DNA of 64,000 nucleotides from contig NC_064035.1 of assembly GCF_932526225.1 (NCBI RefSeq), positions 5,207,501-5,271,500 on the forward strand, written 5' to 3'. The notes beneath the pieces were generated by a model. It saw only the letters and a program-made list of their open reading frames with translations. It had not been told where the DNA came from and made no database searches. Source of the DNA: Nematostella vectensis (lineage: Eukaryota; Cnidaria; Anthozoa; Actiniaria; Edwardsiidae). How positions within the stretch are numbered: position 1 is the stretch's first letter; each line of letters starts with the position of its first letter. A program made the position numbers and the translations under genes. Below are positions 1 through 11,732 of this stretch, one piece after another.

Positions 1-3000
1 CGTGCTCTGTAGTACTCACTGCTAGCATGAGAGCCAAGTTAAACTGCGTGCTCTGTAGTACTCACTGCTAGCATGAGAGCCAAGTTAAACTGCATAATCT
101 GTAGTACTCACTGCTAGCATGAGAGCCAAGTTGAACTGTGTGCTCTGTAGTACTCACTGCTAGCATGAGAGCCAAGGTAAACTGCGTGCTCTGTAGTACT
201 CACTGCTAGCATGAGAGCCAAGTTAAACTGCGTGCTCCGTAGTACTCACTGCTAGAATGAGAGCCAAGTTAAACTGCGTACTCTGTAGTACTCACTGCTA
301 GCATGAGAGCCAAGTTAAACTGCATAATCTGTAGTACCCACTGCTAGCACGAGAGCCAAGTTAAACTGCGTGCTCCGTAGTACTTACTGCTAGCATGAGA
401 GCCAAGTTAAACTGCGTGCTCTGTAGTACTCACTGCTAGCATGAGAGCCAAGCTAAACTGCGTACTCTGTAGTACTCACTGCTAGCATGAGAGCCAAGTT
501 AAACTGCGTGCTCTGTAGTACTCACTGCTAGCATGAGAGCCAAGTTAAACCACATGCTCTGTAGTACTCACTGCTAGCATAGAGCCAAGTTAAACTGCAT
601 AATCTGTAGTACTCACTGCTAGCATGAGAGCCAAGTTAAACTGTGTGCTCTGTAGTACTCACTGCTAGAATGAGAGCCAAGTTAAACTGCGTGCTCTGTA
701 GTACTCACTGCTAGCATGAGAGCCAAGGTAAACTGCGTGCTCTGTAGTACTCACTGCTAGCATGAGAGCCAAGCTAAACTGCGTGCTCTGTAGTACTCAC
801 TGCTAGCATGAGAGCCAAGTTAAACTGCGTACTCTGTGGTACTCACTGCTAGCATGAGAGCCAAGTTAAACTGCGTGCTCTGTAGTACTTACTGCTAGCA
901 TGAGAGCCAAGGTAAACTGCGTACTCTGTGGTACTCACTGCTAGCATGAGAGCCAAGTTAAACTGCGTGCTCTGTAGTACTCACTGCTAGCATGAGAGCC
1001 AAGGTAAACTGCGTACTCTGTAGTACTCACTGCTAGCATGAGAGCCAAGTTAAACTGCGTGCTCTGTAGTACTCACTGCTAGCATGAGAGCCAAGTTAAA
1101 CTGCATAATCTGTAGTACTCACTGCTAGAATGAGAGCCAAGTTAAACTGCGTGCTCTGTAGTACTCACTGCTAGCATGAGAGCCAAGGTAAACTGCGTGC
1201 TCTGTAGTACTCACTGCTAGCATGAGAGCCAAGTTAAACTGTGTGCTCTGTAGTACTCACTGCTAGCATGAGAGCCAAGTTAAACTGTGTGCTCTGTAGT
1301 ACTCACTGCTAGCATGAGAGCCAAGTTAAACTGCGTGCTCTGTAGTACTCACTGCTAGCATGAGAGCCAAGTTAAACTGCGTACTCTGTGGTACTCACTG
1401 CTAGCATGAGAGCCAAGTTAAACTGCGTGCTCTGTAGTACTCACTGCTAGCATGAGAGCCAAGGTAAACTGCGTACTCTGTAGTACTCACTGCTAGCATG
1501 AGAGCCAAGTTAAACTGCGTGCTCTGTAGTACTCACTGCTAGCATGAGAGCCAAGTTAAACTGCATAATCTGTAGTACTCACTGCTAGAATGAGAGCCAA
1601 GTTAAACTGCGTGCTCTGTAGTACTCACTGCTAGCATGAGAGCCAAGGTAAACTGCGTGCTCTGTAGTACTCACTGCTAGCATGAGAGCCAAGTTAAACT
1701 GTGTGCTCTGTAGTACTCACTGCTAGCATGAGAGCCAAGTTAAACTGTGTGCTCTGTAGTACTCACTGCTAGCATGAGAGCCAAGTTAAACTGCGTGCTC
1801 TGTAGTACTCACTGCTAGCATGAGAGCCAAGCTAAACTGCGTACTCTGTGGTACTCACTGCTAGCATGAGAGCCAAGTTAAACTGCGTGCTCTGTAGTAC
1901 TCACTGCTAGCATGAGAGCCAAGTTAAACTGCATAATCTGTAGTACTCACTGCTAGCATGAGAGCCAAGTTAAACCACGTGCTCTGTAGTACTCACTGCT
2001 AGCATGAGAGCCAAGTTAAACTGCGTAATCTGTAGTACTCACTGCTAGCATGAGAGCCAAGGTAAACTGCGTACTCTGTAGTACTCACTGCTAGCATGAG
2101 AGCCAAGTTAAACTGCGTGCTCTGTAGTACTCACTGCTAGCATGAGAGCCAAGTTAAACTGCGTACTCTGTAGTACTTACTGCTAGCATGAGAGCCAAGT
2201 TAAACTGCGTGCTCTGTAGTACTCACTGCTAGCATGAGAGCCAAGTTAAACTGCGTGCTCTGTAGTACTCACTGCTAGCATGAGAGCCAAGTTAAACTGC
2301 ATAATCTGTAGTACTCACTGCTAGCATGAGAGCCAAGCTAAACTGCGTACTCTGTAGTACTCACTGCTAGCATGAGAGCCAAGGTAAACTGCGTGCTCTG
2401 TAGTACTCACTGCTAGCATAGAGCCAAGTTAAACTGCATAATCTGTAGTACTCACTGCTAGCATGAGAGCCAAGTTAAACTGTGTGCTCTGTAGTACTCA
2501 CTGCTAGAATGAGAGCCAAGTTAAACTGCGTGCTCTGTAGTACTCACTGCTAGCATGAGAGCCAAGTTAAACCACGTGCTCTGTAGTACTCACTGCTAGC
2601 ATGAGAGCCAAGTTAAACCACGTGCTCTGTAGTACTCACTGCTAGCATGAGAGCCAAGTTAAACTGTGTGCTCTGTAGTACTCACTGCTAGCATGAGAGC
2701 CAAGTTAAACTGTGTGCTCTGTAGTACTCACTGCTAGCATGAGAGCCAAGTTAAACTGCGTAATCTGTAGTACTCACTGCTAGCACGAGAGCCAAGTTAA
2801 ACTGCGTACTCTGTGGTACTTACTGCTAGCATGAGAGCCAAGGTAAACTGCATAATCTGTAGTACTCACTGCTAGCATGAGAGCCAAGTTAAACTGCGTG
2901 CTCTGTCGTACTCACTGCTAGCATGAGAGCCAAGTTAAACTGCGTGCTCTGTAGTACTCACTGCTAGCATGAGAGCCAAGTTAAACCACGTGCTCTGTAG

Positions 3001-4275
3001 TACTCACTGCTAGCATGAGAGCCAAGTTAAACCACGTGCTCTGTAGTACTCACTGCTAGCATGAGAGCCAAGTTAAACTGCGTAATCTGTAGTACTCACT
3101 GCTAGCACGAGAGCCAAGTTAAACTGCGTACTCTGTGGTACTTACTGCTAGCATGAGAGCCAAGTTAAACTGCGTACTCTGTAGTACTCACTGCTAGCAT
3201 GAGAGCCAAGGTAAACTGCGTGCTCTGTAGTACTCACTGCTAGCATGAGAGCCAAGGTAAACTGCATAATCTGTAGTACTCACTGCTAGCATGAGAGCCA
3301 AGTTAAACTGCGTGCTCTGTCGTACTCACTGCTAGCATGAGAGCCAAGTTAAACTGCGTGCTCTGTAGTACTCACTGCTAGCATGAGAGCCAAGTTAAAC
3401 CACGTGCTCTGTAGTACTCACTGCTAGCATGAGAGCCAAGTTAAACTGCGTGCTCTGTAGTACTCACTGCTAGCATGAGAGCCAAGTTAAACTGCGTGCT
3501 CTGTAGTACTCACTGCTAGCATGAGAGCCAAGCTAAACTGCGTGCTCTGTAGTACTCACTGCTAGCATGAGAGCCAAGGTAAACTGCGTACTCTGTAGTA
3601 CTCACTGCTAGCATGAGAGCCAAGTTAAACTGCGTACTCTGTGGTACTTACTGCTAGCATGAGAGCCAAGTTAAACTGCGTACTCTGTAGTACTTACTGC
3701 TAGCATGAGAGCCAAGTTAAACTGCGTGCTCTGTAGTACTCACTGCTAGCATGAGAGCCAAGTTAAACTGCGTGCTCTGTAGTACTCACTGCTAGCATGA
3801 GAGCCAAGTTAAACTGCGTACTCTGTAGTAATCACTGCTAGCATGAGAGCCAAGTTAAACTGCGTACTCTGTGGTACTTACTGCTAGCATGAGAGCCAAG
3901 TTAAACTGCGTACTCTGTAGTAATCACTGCTAGCATGAGAGCCAAGGTAAACTGCATGCTCTGTGGTACTCACTGCTAGCATGAGAGCCAAGTTAAACTG
4001 CGTACTCTGTAGTACTTACTGCTAGCATGAGAGCCAAGTTAAACTGCGTGCTCTGTAGTACTCACTGCTAGCATGAGAGCCAAGTTAAACTGTGTGCTCT
4101 GTAGTACTCACTGCTAGCATGAGAGCCAAGTTAAACTGCGTACTCTGTGGTACTCACTGCTAGCATGAGAGCCAAGTTAAACTGCGTGCTCTGTAGTACT
4201 TACTGCTAGCATGAGAGCCAAGTTAAACTGCGTGCTCTGTAGTACTCACTGCTAGCATGAGAGCCAAGGTAAACT
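1..4275. repeat. 46-bp minisatellite made of a VPS39 exon-10/intron-10 junction
   Basis: About 90 head-to-tail copies of a 46-bp unit run from the window edge into the end of VPS39 exon 10. Read on the minus strand, each unit holds the last codons of that exon (TTT AAC/ACC TTG GCT CTC ATG CTA GCA), directly followed by GTGAGTACTACAG, the splice donor and the first intron bases. The rightmost copy is the functional junction, with the real donor at 4248-4249. Copies vary at a few positions: TTTACC, as in the exon, against TTTAAC or TTTAGC; GTGAGT against GTAAGT, with a few GTGATT; and CATAAT or CGTACT near the unit edge. Some copies lack 1 bp. The unit is not a multiple of three and contains an in-frame TAA, so read-through would truncate the protein. 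Confidence 0.95.
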
Positions 4276-7200
4276 GCTTGTCCTGCAGCAGCTGTTGTAT
4301 CTGCATAGGAAGTGCAACAGGGACCAGTCGCCACACATGTGATGTGGATGCCACATAGATGTGCTTGCCCTTAGCAATAAAGCGTGGTTTTTGTAGCTCA
4401 ATGCTCTGAATGAGTGCTCTTGGGCTGATAGTTCGCATCTCAATGTAGCGGGGGAGGACACCAATCACGTATGGCTCCACATATTCTGAGGTAATGTAAA
4501 AAATGAGTTGGAATAATCAGCTATTGCAATGAAGTAAAAAAGTTTTGAAGTTTTTTTTCCATTTAAACATGGTTTTATATTTCTAAAAATCACAGTCATG
4601 ACATTCAATGGAAGCCATTGAAATATGCCCAATTCTAATGTTAGAACCATGGACTTGTTTGCCCTACTTGTCTATATTGTTACTCACCGAGAGCCATGGG
4701 CGTGTCAGACCACGTCAAGGACTGTTTTTGTGTGTGTTTGCCCTCGCTGTCTGTTATAATACTCATGTCATCCCGGCACAAGATGAGACCACTATTAGGT
4801 AGAGTAGCGATGGTTGGTTCTAAATGCTTGCCGGTTGAGAACAGTTCAGTTGCGGCCCCTGTGTTTACCTGCATATAGATATTTATATATATTACTTGAC
4901 GATCATTGTAATATATGCTCAAGTCGTTAGTTATGGGGAATTGTAAAACAGACCTGGATGGAATGCAACCTAAGTTGCATTTTTTTTCTTTTTAAGTAAA
5001 ATTTTGTGCAAACCCAATATGTATAAATTTAAACGCTCCATTATGCAAGCTCTGTTTAAACCTAGTAGCTGTGCCAAATGGGTTAAAACAGACACCAGTT
5101 CCTTTTTGCCTTGCATGACAAGTCTACAGCTACAGATAATAAGACAGGGAGGGCAGGCAAAGAAGCCAAGTCTTTTCCTTCTTTTCAAAGATTTTAAAAC
5201 TTCTTGCACAGTACATTTCCAATAGCACCTTTGTTAGGTGAAGTGCTGTTATAATAAATCAACACAAGGTTGAAATGGTGTGTTGTACATATGTCTCCAT
5301 GAAAAAAAACAAGTATGTAGATTCCCCTTTGATAAAGGGCTAATGTTCTAAACATCAGGGAATCTACTTATTCTTCTCAGAGACATAAAACATACATGCT
5401 GGATAGTTTTTGATTGATAAGAATTGTTCTTAGCCTTTAGTGTACTAGATTTTGAGAGTGTTTCAATCAATCCTGTGTACTAGATTTTGGGAGTGTCTCA
5501 ATCATGCCTATGCACACTGCCTAGTTATTCACCAGCTTGTCTGTAGTTTTTTTCCAGTCATACCTTAATGAGTGAGTAGTCCCGCTTGAAACCAACACAC
5601 AAGCTATCTCCTGCCCAGGCCACAGCACGGACTACATCAGGGAGACCAAGTTCAGGAGGCAATTCCTGGAAACTCTCATTTCTCCAGATGTACAACTAAG
5701 ACAGAAATTCTACCATAAGAAACTTTTATTTCACCAGATGTACAAATGACACAGAAATTCTACTGTAAGAAACTGTTGTTTCTCCAAGTGCACATTTGAG
5801 GCAGAAATTCAACCATAAGAATATCTCATTTCTCCAGAATAGAATAAAAAAGCCCAAACTGTCGCGATCTCGTACCAGAACTATGAATACAATACACCAA
5901 AAACATTTCTCCAGATGTAGAACTGAGAAGAAACTTTATTATAGGAATTCCTTATTTCTTCATATGACATTATGTAGTTGCATATAAGAGACAGTGGCAG
6001 CATTGTTGTGGGGGAGGGGGTAAATAGCTACCATAATTGCAAGGGAGACAGGGGGATGCTTATTCAGATTTTTTTTTCCCTTTAGACAAGGAGCTTACTC
6101 AAGGGGAGGTGCTTATTTGAGGGAGGCACTCATTCAAGTAATTACGGTAGCATATGGGTCAGGTGCTGCAAGTTGTGAAAAGGAGCTAGATCAAAGGTTA
6201 GGGTCAAGCCACAAGTCTCAAGCCCATGTCGGGGTATTTTTAAAACTGCCTGGAAAACTATAGGAAATTCATTAGTCACACAGCAAGCTACTGATAAATT
6301 TTTGGATGTTTCTCACTTCGGTTATCTTCTGAATGCTTTTCTGTACTGGAAAAAACCTCCCAAAACTCTCCTGGTACTAACGGACCTATTAATTGCTATT
6401 TTATTTCATATTAGAAAGCAAATTATTTGATAGATTTCAAGCAAGTATAATTACCTGAATTTTTTTCTTTACTGCAACACAGAGCTTCAGCTCAAATGGT
6501 GGTGATGGATCTAAGCAAACAAATCAATAAATACAAAAAGCCCAAATAGTTGTGTTTGTGAACCAGAAGAATTAATACAATACACCAAAAACTAGAATTC
6601 GACTCTGCCAAATTTTCATAGACAAAAACAAATTATTTTTGTCCATAGCCACGCTATTCTAGAATATGCATGTTTTTGTCAGTTGTAATGTTTTTGCATC
6701 TAGCGCCTCTATTCTGATGTAAATATACTTGTAACAATTCACCTTCTTCAGTCTGCCCTGAAGAATTCTTATTAAAGACGAAAATTTGTATTGCATTACT
6801 TTATATCAAGTGACAGGTATATGAACAAACTACATAAGCCTGAACAAAGAGTGGTATACTGTACTGTACTGTACTGTACAGTACTGTCTATATCACATGA
6901 CAGGTATATGAACAAGCTAACGGCCTGAACAAAGAGTGATATGCTGTACTGTACAGTACTGTCTATATCACATGACAGGTATATGAACAAGCTAACGGCC
7001 TGAACAAAGAGTGGTATGCTGTACTGTACTGTACTGTACTGTCTATATCACATGACAGGTATATGAACAAGCTAACAGCCTGAACAAAGAGTGGCATGCT
7101 GTACTGTACAGTACTGTCTATATCAAGTGACAGGTATATGAACAAGCTAACAGCCTGAACAAAGAGTGGTATGATGTACTGTACTGTACTGTCTATATCA

Positions 7201-10200
7201 CATGACAGGTACATGAACAAGCTAACAGCCTGAACAAACAGTGGTATGCTATACTGTACAGTACTGTCTACATCACATGACAGGTATATGAACAAGCTAA
7301 CGGCCTGAACAAAGAGTGGTATGCTGTACTGTACTGTTTATATCACATGACAGGTATATGAACAAGCTAACAGCCTGAACAAAGAGTGGTGTGCTGTACA
7401 GTACTGTCTATATCAAGTGACAGGTATATGAACAAGCTAACAGCCTGAACAAAGAGTGGTATGCTGTACTGTACAGTACTGTCTATATCAAGTGACAGGT
7501 ATATGAACAAGCTAACGGCCTGAACAAAGAGTGGTATGCTGTACTGTACTGTCTATATCACATGACAGGTATATGAACAAGCTAACAGCCTGAACAAAGA
7601 GTGGTATGCTGTACTGTACAGTACTGTCTATATCACATGACAGGTATATGAACAAGCTAACAGCCTGAACAAAGAGTGGTGTGCTGTACAGTACTGTCTA
7701 TATCAAGTGACAGGTATATGAACAAGCTAACGGCCTGAACAAAGAGTGGTATGCTGTACTGTACTGTCTATATCACATGACAGGTATATGAACAAGCTAA
7801 CAGCCTGAACAAAGAGTGGTATGCTGTACTGTACAGTACTGTCTATATCACATGACAGGTATATGAACAAGCTAACAGCCTGAACAAAGAGTGGTGTGCT
7901 GTACAGTACTGTCTATATCACATGACAGGTATATGAACAAGCTAACAGCCTGAACAAAGAGTGGTATGCTGTACTGTACAGTACTGTCTATATCAAGTGA
8001 CAGGTATATGAACAAGCTAACGGCCTGAACAAAGAGTGGTATGCTGTACTGTACTGTCTATATCACATGACAGGTATATGAACAAGCTAACAGCCTGAAC
8101 AAAGAGTGGTATGCTGTACTGTACACTACTGTCTATATCACATGACAGGTATATGAACAAGCTAACAGCCTGAACAAAGAGTGGTATGCTGTACTGTACA
8201 GTACTGTCTATATCACATGACAGGTATATGAACAAGCTAACAGCCTGAACAAAGAGTGGTATGCTGTACTGTACTGTCTATATCAAGTGACAGGTATATG
8301 AACAAGCTAACAGCCTGAACAAAGAGTGGTGTGCTGTACAGTACTGTCTATATCACATGACAGGTATATGAACAAGCTAACAGCCTGAACAAAGAGTGGT
8401 ATGCTGTACTGTACAGTACTGTCTATATCACATGACAGGTATATGAACAAGCTAACAGCCTGAACAAAGAGTGGTATGCTGTACTGTACAGTACTATCTA
8501 TATCACATGACAGGTATATGAACAAGCTAACAGCCTGAACAAAGAGTGGTATGCTGTACTGTACAGTACTGACTATATCACATGACAGGTATATGAACAA
8601 GCTAACAGCCTGAACAAAGAGTGGTATGCTGTACTGTACTGTACTGTACTGTCTATATCACATGACAGGTATATGAACAAGCTAACAGCCTGAACAAAGA
8701 GTGGTATGCTGTACTGTACTGTACTGTCTATATCAAGTGACAGGTATATGAACAAGCTAACAGCCTGAACAAAGAGTGGTATGCTGTACTGTACAGTACT
8801 GTCTATATCACATGACAGGTATATGAACAAGCTAACAGCCTGAACAAAGAGTGGTATGCCATACTGTACTGTCTATATCACATGACAGGTATATGAACAA
8901 CCTAACGGCCTGAACAAAGAGTGGTATGCTGTACTGTACAGTCTATATCACATGACAGGTATATGAACAAGCTAACAGCCTTAACAAAGAGTGGTATGCT
9001 GTACTGTACAGTACTGACTATATCACATGACAGGTATATGAACAAGCTAACAGCCTGAACACTGAGTGGTATGCTGTACTGTACAGTACTGTCTATATCA
9101 CATGACAGGTATATGAACAAGCTAACGGCCTGAACAAAGAGTGGTATGCTGTACTGTACAGTACTGTCTATATCACATGACAGGTATATGAACAAGCTAA
9201 CGGCCTGAACAAAGAGTGGTATGCTGTACTGTACAGTACTGTCTATATCACATGACAGGTATATGAACAAGCTAACAGCCTGAACAAAGAGTGGTATGCT
9301 GTACTGTACAGTACTGTCTATATCACATGACAGGTATATGAACAAGCTAACGGCCTGAACAAAGAGTGGTATGCTGTACTGTACAGTACTGTCTATATCA
9401 CATGACAGGTATATGAACAAGCTAACAGCCTGAACAAAGAGTGGTATGCTGTACTGTACAGTACTGACTATATCACATGACAGGTATATGAAAAAGCTAA
9501 CAGCCTGAACAAAGAGTGGTATGCTGTACTGTACAGTACTGTCTATATCAAGTGACAGGTATATGAACAAGCTAACAGCCTGAACAAAGAGTGGTATGCT
9601 GTACTGTACAGTACTGTCTATATCACATGACAGGTATATGAACAAGCTAACAGCCTGAACAAAGAGTGGTATACGGTAGAGTATATCAAGTGACAGGTAT
9701 ATGCTTTTAATGAAACTCACCAAATACTGAGGATGATTTCCGTTTCTAAAGAAAAAAAGAAGACAGGGTCACAGTAATAGTAATAATAGTATAAAGTATA
9801 CATAAATGGTTTACAAAAAGCCAGCTCCCATTATGTTAGAGACCCTTGGAGGAGAACATGATGTTTGTTAGTGATACTGCAGTATGCTAACATCGGATTG
9901 TTTTATTTCTATAGGTAGATAGACTTGTTGTTTCTTTACAATGTCACAATTGACCCTTTCAAAACTTTCCTTACTTTAAGGTCTACTGCAAAGGATGTTG
10001 CCCCTTTGGATTTGCTTAGGGTAGATAGTACTCACTGTAAGATCTACTGCAAAGAATGTTGCTCCCTTGGACTTGCTAAGGGTAGAGAGCAGAGCAAATG
10101 TTTCCAAGTTATGGACACTGATGACATTGTCTAGCAATAGAACAGATAACAGAAGGATAAGATACAGTATAAGGAATCCAACATAGGTTAAGAATGGTAG

Positions 10201-11422
10201 ATGTCTTTACCTGATAAACTTATTAAGATGCTCAGCTCTTCTACCACAGTCAGCTACAAAACATGGACAGAAGAAAAAGGATATGAAACAGGAAACTAAA
10301 ATTATCACTAACCTTATAATACACTTTTCTTTATTTTACATTGACATACAAACCTGCAATATTGGCTTTTTAGAGAATAACTTGTTAGAGCTTCGAAGGT
10401 CAACTTTAAAACGAATAGCACCTTAGAAAAGAAGGATACAGCATTAACTTTAACATAAAGTGTTTTAATTATTGAACCCTGTTGAATAAGCTTGAAACAG
10501 TCACACTTTTTAGAATATTGGCCATTAATTCCATTTCTCATGATAAATCTCTAAAGCTATCCATGGACTGTGCAGATCAGGACTGGGAAAAAATCAGGCC
10601 CATACGTTACCACTCCATCTGAGTGCCCAGTCTCATGAACTGTAATCATTACCAGGCTCCCCTTTCCTATTACGTGTATGGTCATCTACCCATTCTTATA
10701 GCCTTTCTAGAAAAGGGTAAATATATACCCTGACATCATATGACTAGTTACTGAAGATGACAAAAGGCTTTGATCCTGATTACAGATCCTCCATCCCCTA
10801 GCACACAAACAACTATAGATCACACTATAGCAGTATCTTATCCATCATCCACTATCATTCAAACAACTACACTACAGACTACACTATAGAAGTACCTGAA
10901 CCTTTATCCCTTAGCATCCAAACAACTACAGATCACACTAGCAGTACCTGATCCATCTTTGATAGAGTAAAGAAGAAGATGGCCTTGCCTTGTTCCCACT
11001 AGCAAACAGTCAGCTATCAAGTACAGAGATAAAGTTAGCTGCAAGTTATACAGAACTTCTACACTGGCTAGAAAAGCTTGTTCAAGAACGACAAAAAAAT
11101 CAGCAAGGGTGGTTATCGAATGACGTGTGAGTTTACTGAGCTTATAAAAAGAATACCTCTCCGGAATTTAAATGGGTCAGATGTAAATTCAAACATGTAG
11201 CGAACAATAGGATATTGTCGACATGATACAGTTTCAAAAGAGGTTTTTTTTTAGATGAACTCGTGACTAGCCTATGTTATTGAACAATCCACTTAAAAAG
11301 TTCCACAGCCAAGTGAAGGGCATACGTGCATAAAAAAAAACAGTAATACCGTAGGTTGCTATGCATTCTATCTGCAGGGGTAGTTTCTCCAGTATCGGTG
11401 CATGTTCAAAGGCATCATGCAT
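4250..11422 (-). CDS. VPS39: VPS39 (Vam6/Vps39-like) HOPS subunit, N-terminal part, ten exons, continues off left edge
   Basis: Vps39 is a subunit of the HOPS tethering complex, which links Rab7/Ypt7 late endosomes to lysosomes. Ten minus-strand exons join in frame (975 nt, 325 residues): 11350-11422, 10948-11013, 10354-10421, 10211-10253, 10036-10130, 9721-9745 (a 25-nt microexon), 6455-6510, 5564-5695, 4688-4868 and 4250-4485. The start MHDAFEHAPILEKLPLQ is nearly identical to vertebrate VPS39. Other strongly conserved stretches are LLVGTRQGHLLLY, KLCVAVKKKIQLY, CVGFKRDYSLI, IGVLPRYIEMRT and IQQLLQDKQFTLAL. Together they make up the N-terminal citron-homology (CNH) beta-propeller. The clathrin-repeat C-terminal half lies beyond the left edge. 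All introns use GT-AG. Introns hold a 75-bp minisatellite (after the microexon) and a 46-bp one (after exon 10). Identification is from remembered family sequence. Confidence 0.95.
5665..5960. repeat. 50-bp tandem copies of the VPS39 exon-8 acceptor junction
   Basis: Four copies at 50-bp spacing, plus a looser fifth near 5900-5955, follow one pattern: CTCATTTCTCCAGATGTACAA, then a CTAAG-like end, then ACAGAAATTCTACCATAAGA. The first copy is the true 3' splice site of VPS39 exon 8 (exon high end 5695): its exon part encodes the conserved LYIWRN segment, and the rest is the polypyrimidine/acceptor side of the intron. Later copies have diverged and lie inside the intron, upstream of the real acceptor in transcription order. 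Confidence 0.75.
6800..9700. repeat. ~75-bp minisatellite in VPS39 intron 6
   Basis: Roughly 38 to 40 copies of a unit of about 75 bp share the core CATGACAGGTATATGAACAA, then GCTAACAGCCTGAACAAAG and AGTGGTATGCTGTACTGTAC. Length variation comes mainly from a TACTG/TACAG tract that forms short self-complementary runs (CTGTACTGTACAGTACTG). Common variants are CACATGACAGG or CAAGTGACAGG, and AACAGCC or AACGGCC. The array starts about 20 bp inside the intron that follows the 25-nt microexon at 9721-9745 and fills most of that 3.2-kb intron. Because 75 is a multiple of three, the minus strand is open for long stretches, but this is repeat periodicity, not a gene. Confidence 0.95.
9975..10096. repeat. 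61-bp tandem duplication of the VPS39 exon-5 donor junction
   Basis: The 3' part of exon 5 and its donor (exon end 10036, donor GTGAGT) is repeated once, 61 bp farther into the intron, with a donor-like GTAAGG at about 9970-9974. The copy keeps most of the coding sequence: STLSKSKGAT is readable in both, followed by FFAVDLT in the exon and SFAVDLK in the copy. Use of the second donor would add 61 nt and shift the frame to a TAA, so the copy is a decoy site rather than an alternative in-frame exon. Confidence 0.85.
10770..10965. repeat. Three diverged copies of the VPS39 exon-2 donor region
   Basis: Three imperfect copies, about 65-75 bp apart, share AACAACTACAGATCACACTA, then AGCAGTACCTGATCC. 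The last copy contains the real exon 2 donor (exon low end 10948; AGTACCTGA on the plus strand is TCAG|GTACT on the coding strand). The other two, near 10829-10845 and 10890-10905, have decayed to AGTATCTTA and AGTACCTGA. Confidence 0.6.
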
Positions 11423-11597
11423 GTTTTTACCCGGAGACGTCGTACTTCATAGTGATAGAAAAAGAAAGAGGACAACAGCGCGGTCAAAAAGCCTAGGCTC
11501 GAAACCCATAGGAAACCCGCGTCACAAAGAAATGTCAAAGTACATCAGCCAGATCAGCATCTTCTACACAGCAAGGGCGGTAGGAACATTGATTGTT

Positions 11598-11732
11598 AGG
11601 CTAAATTTAGCCCGAGTGTCAGGCCCTTTTATCGTTCCCCATGAAGTATATACCGGGAAGCGATAAAAAGTTTTATTTTTCCTCTCCGACTTTTGAAAAA
11701 TAAAATTGCCTGATACTCGGGCTAGGCTAAAT
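11598..11732. repeat. Compound foldback with three nested stems upstream of VPS39
   Basis: Outer arms TTTAGCCCGAGTGTCAGG and CCTGATACTCGGGCTAGG are inverted repeats about 100 bp apart. Between them are two more self-complementary pairs: CTTTTATCG...CGATAAAAAG, and TTTTATTTTTC...GAAAAATAAAA. The segment could fold as a three-way junction of one closing stem and two hairpins. It lies about 180-310 bp upstream of the VPS39 start codon. It may be a small foldback transposon or a structured 5' transcript element; nothing shows which. Confidence 0.6.

Noticed and set aside
1-4275. CRISPR-like array
   Set aside because: The units are contiguous with no unique spacers, the DNA is eukaryotic, and the unit is explained by the VPS39 exon 10 junction.
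6796-9723. Long minus-strand open frames with repeated FIYLSCDIDSTVQYS, up to 273 residues
   Set aside because: They follow the 75-bp minisatellite, whose period is a multiple of three; the array sits inside a VPS39 intron and the frame has no homology or start context.
10998-11000. An acceptor at CTAG just before TGGGAACAAGG for VPS39 exon 2
   Set aside because: The acceptor 15 bp upstream (ending at 11014) keeps the conserved ADCLLVGTRQGH and matches the family length; the nearer one would delete five residues.
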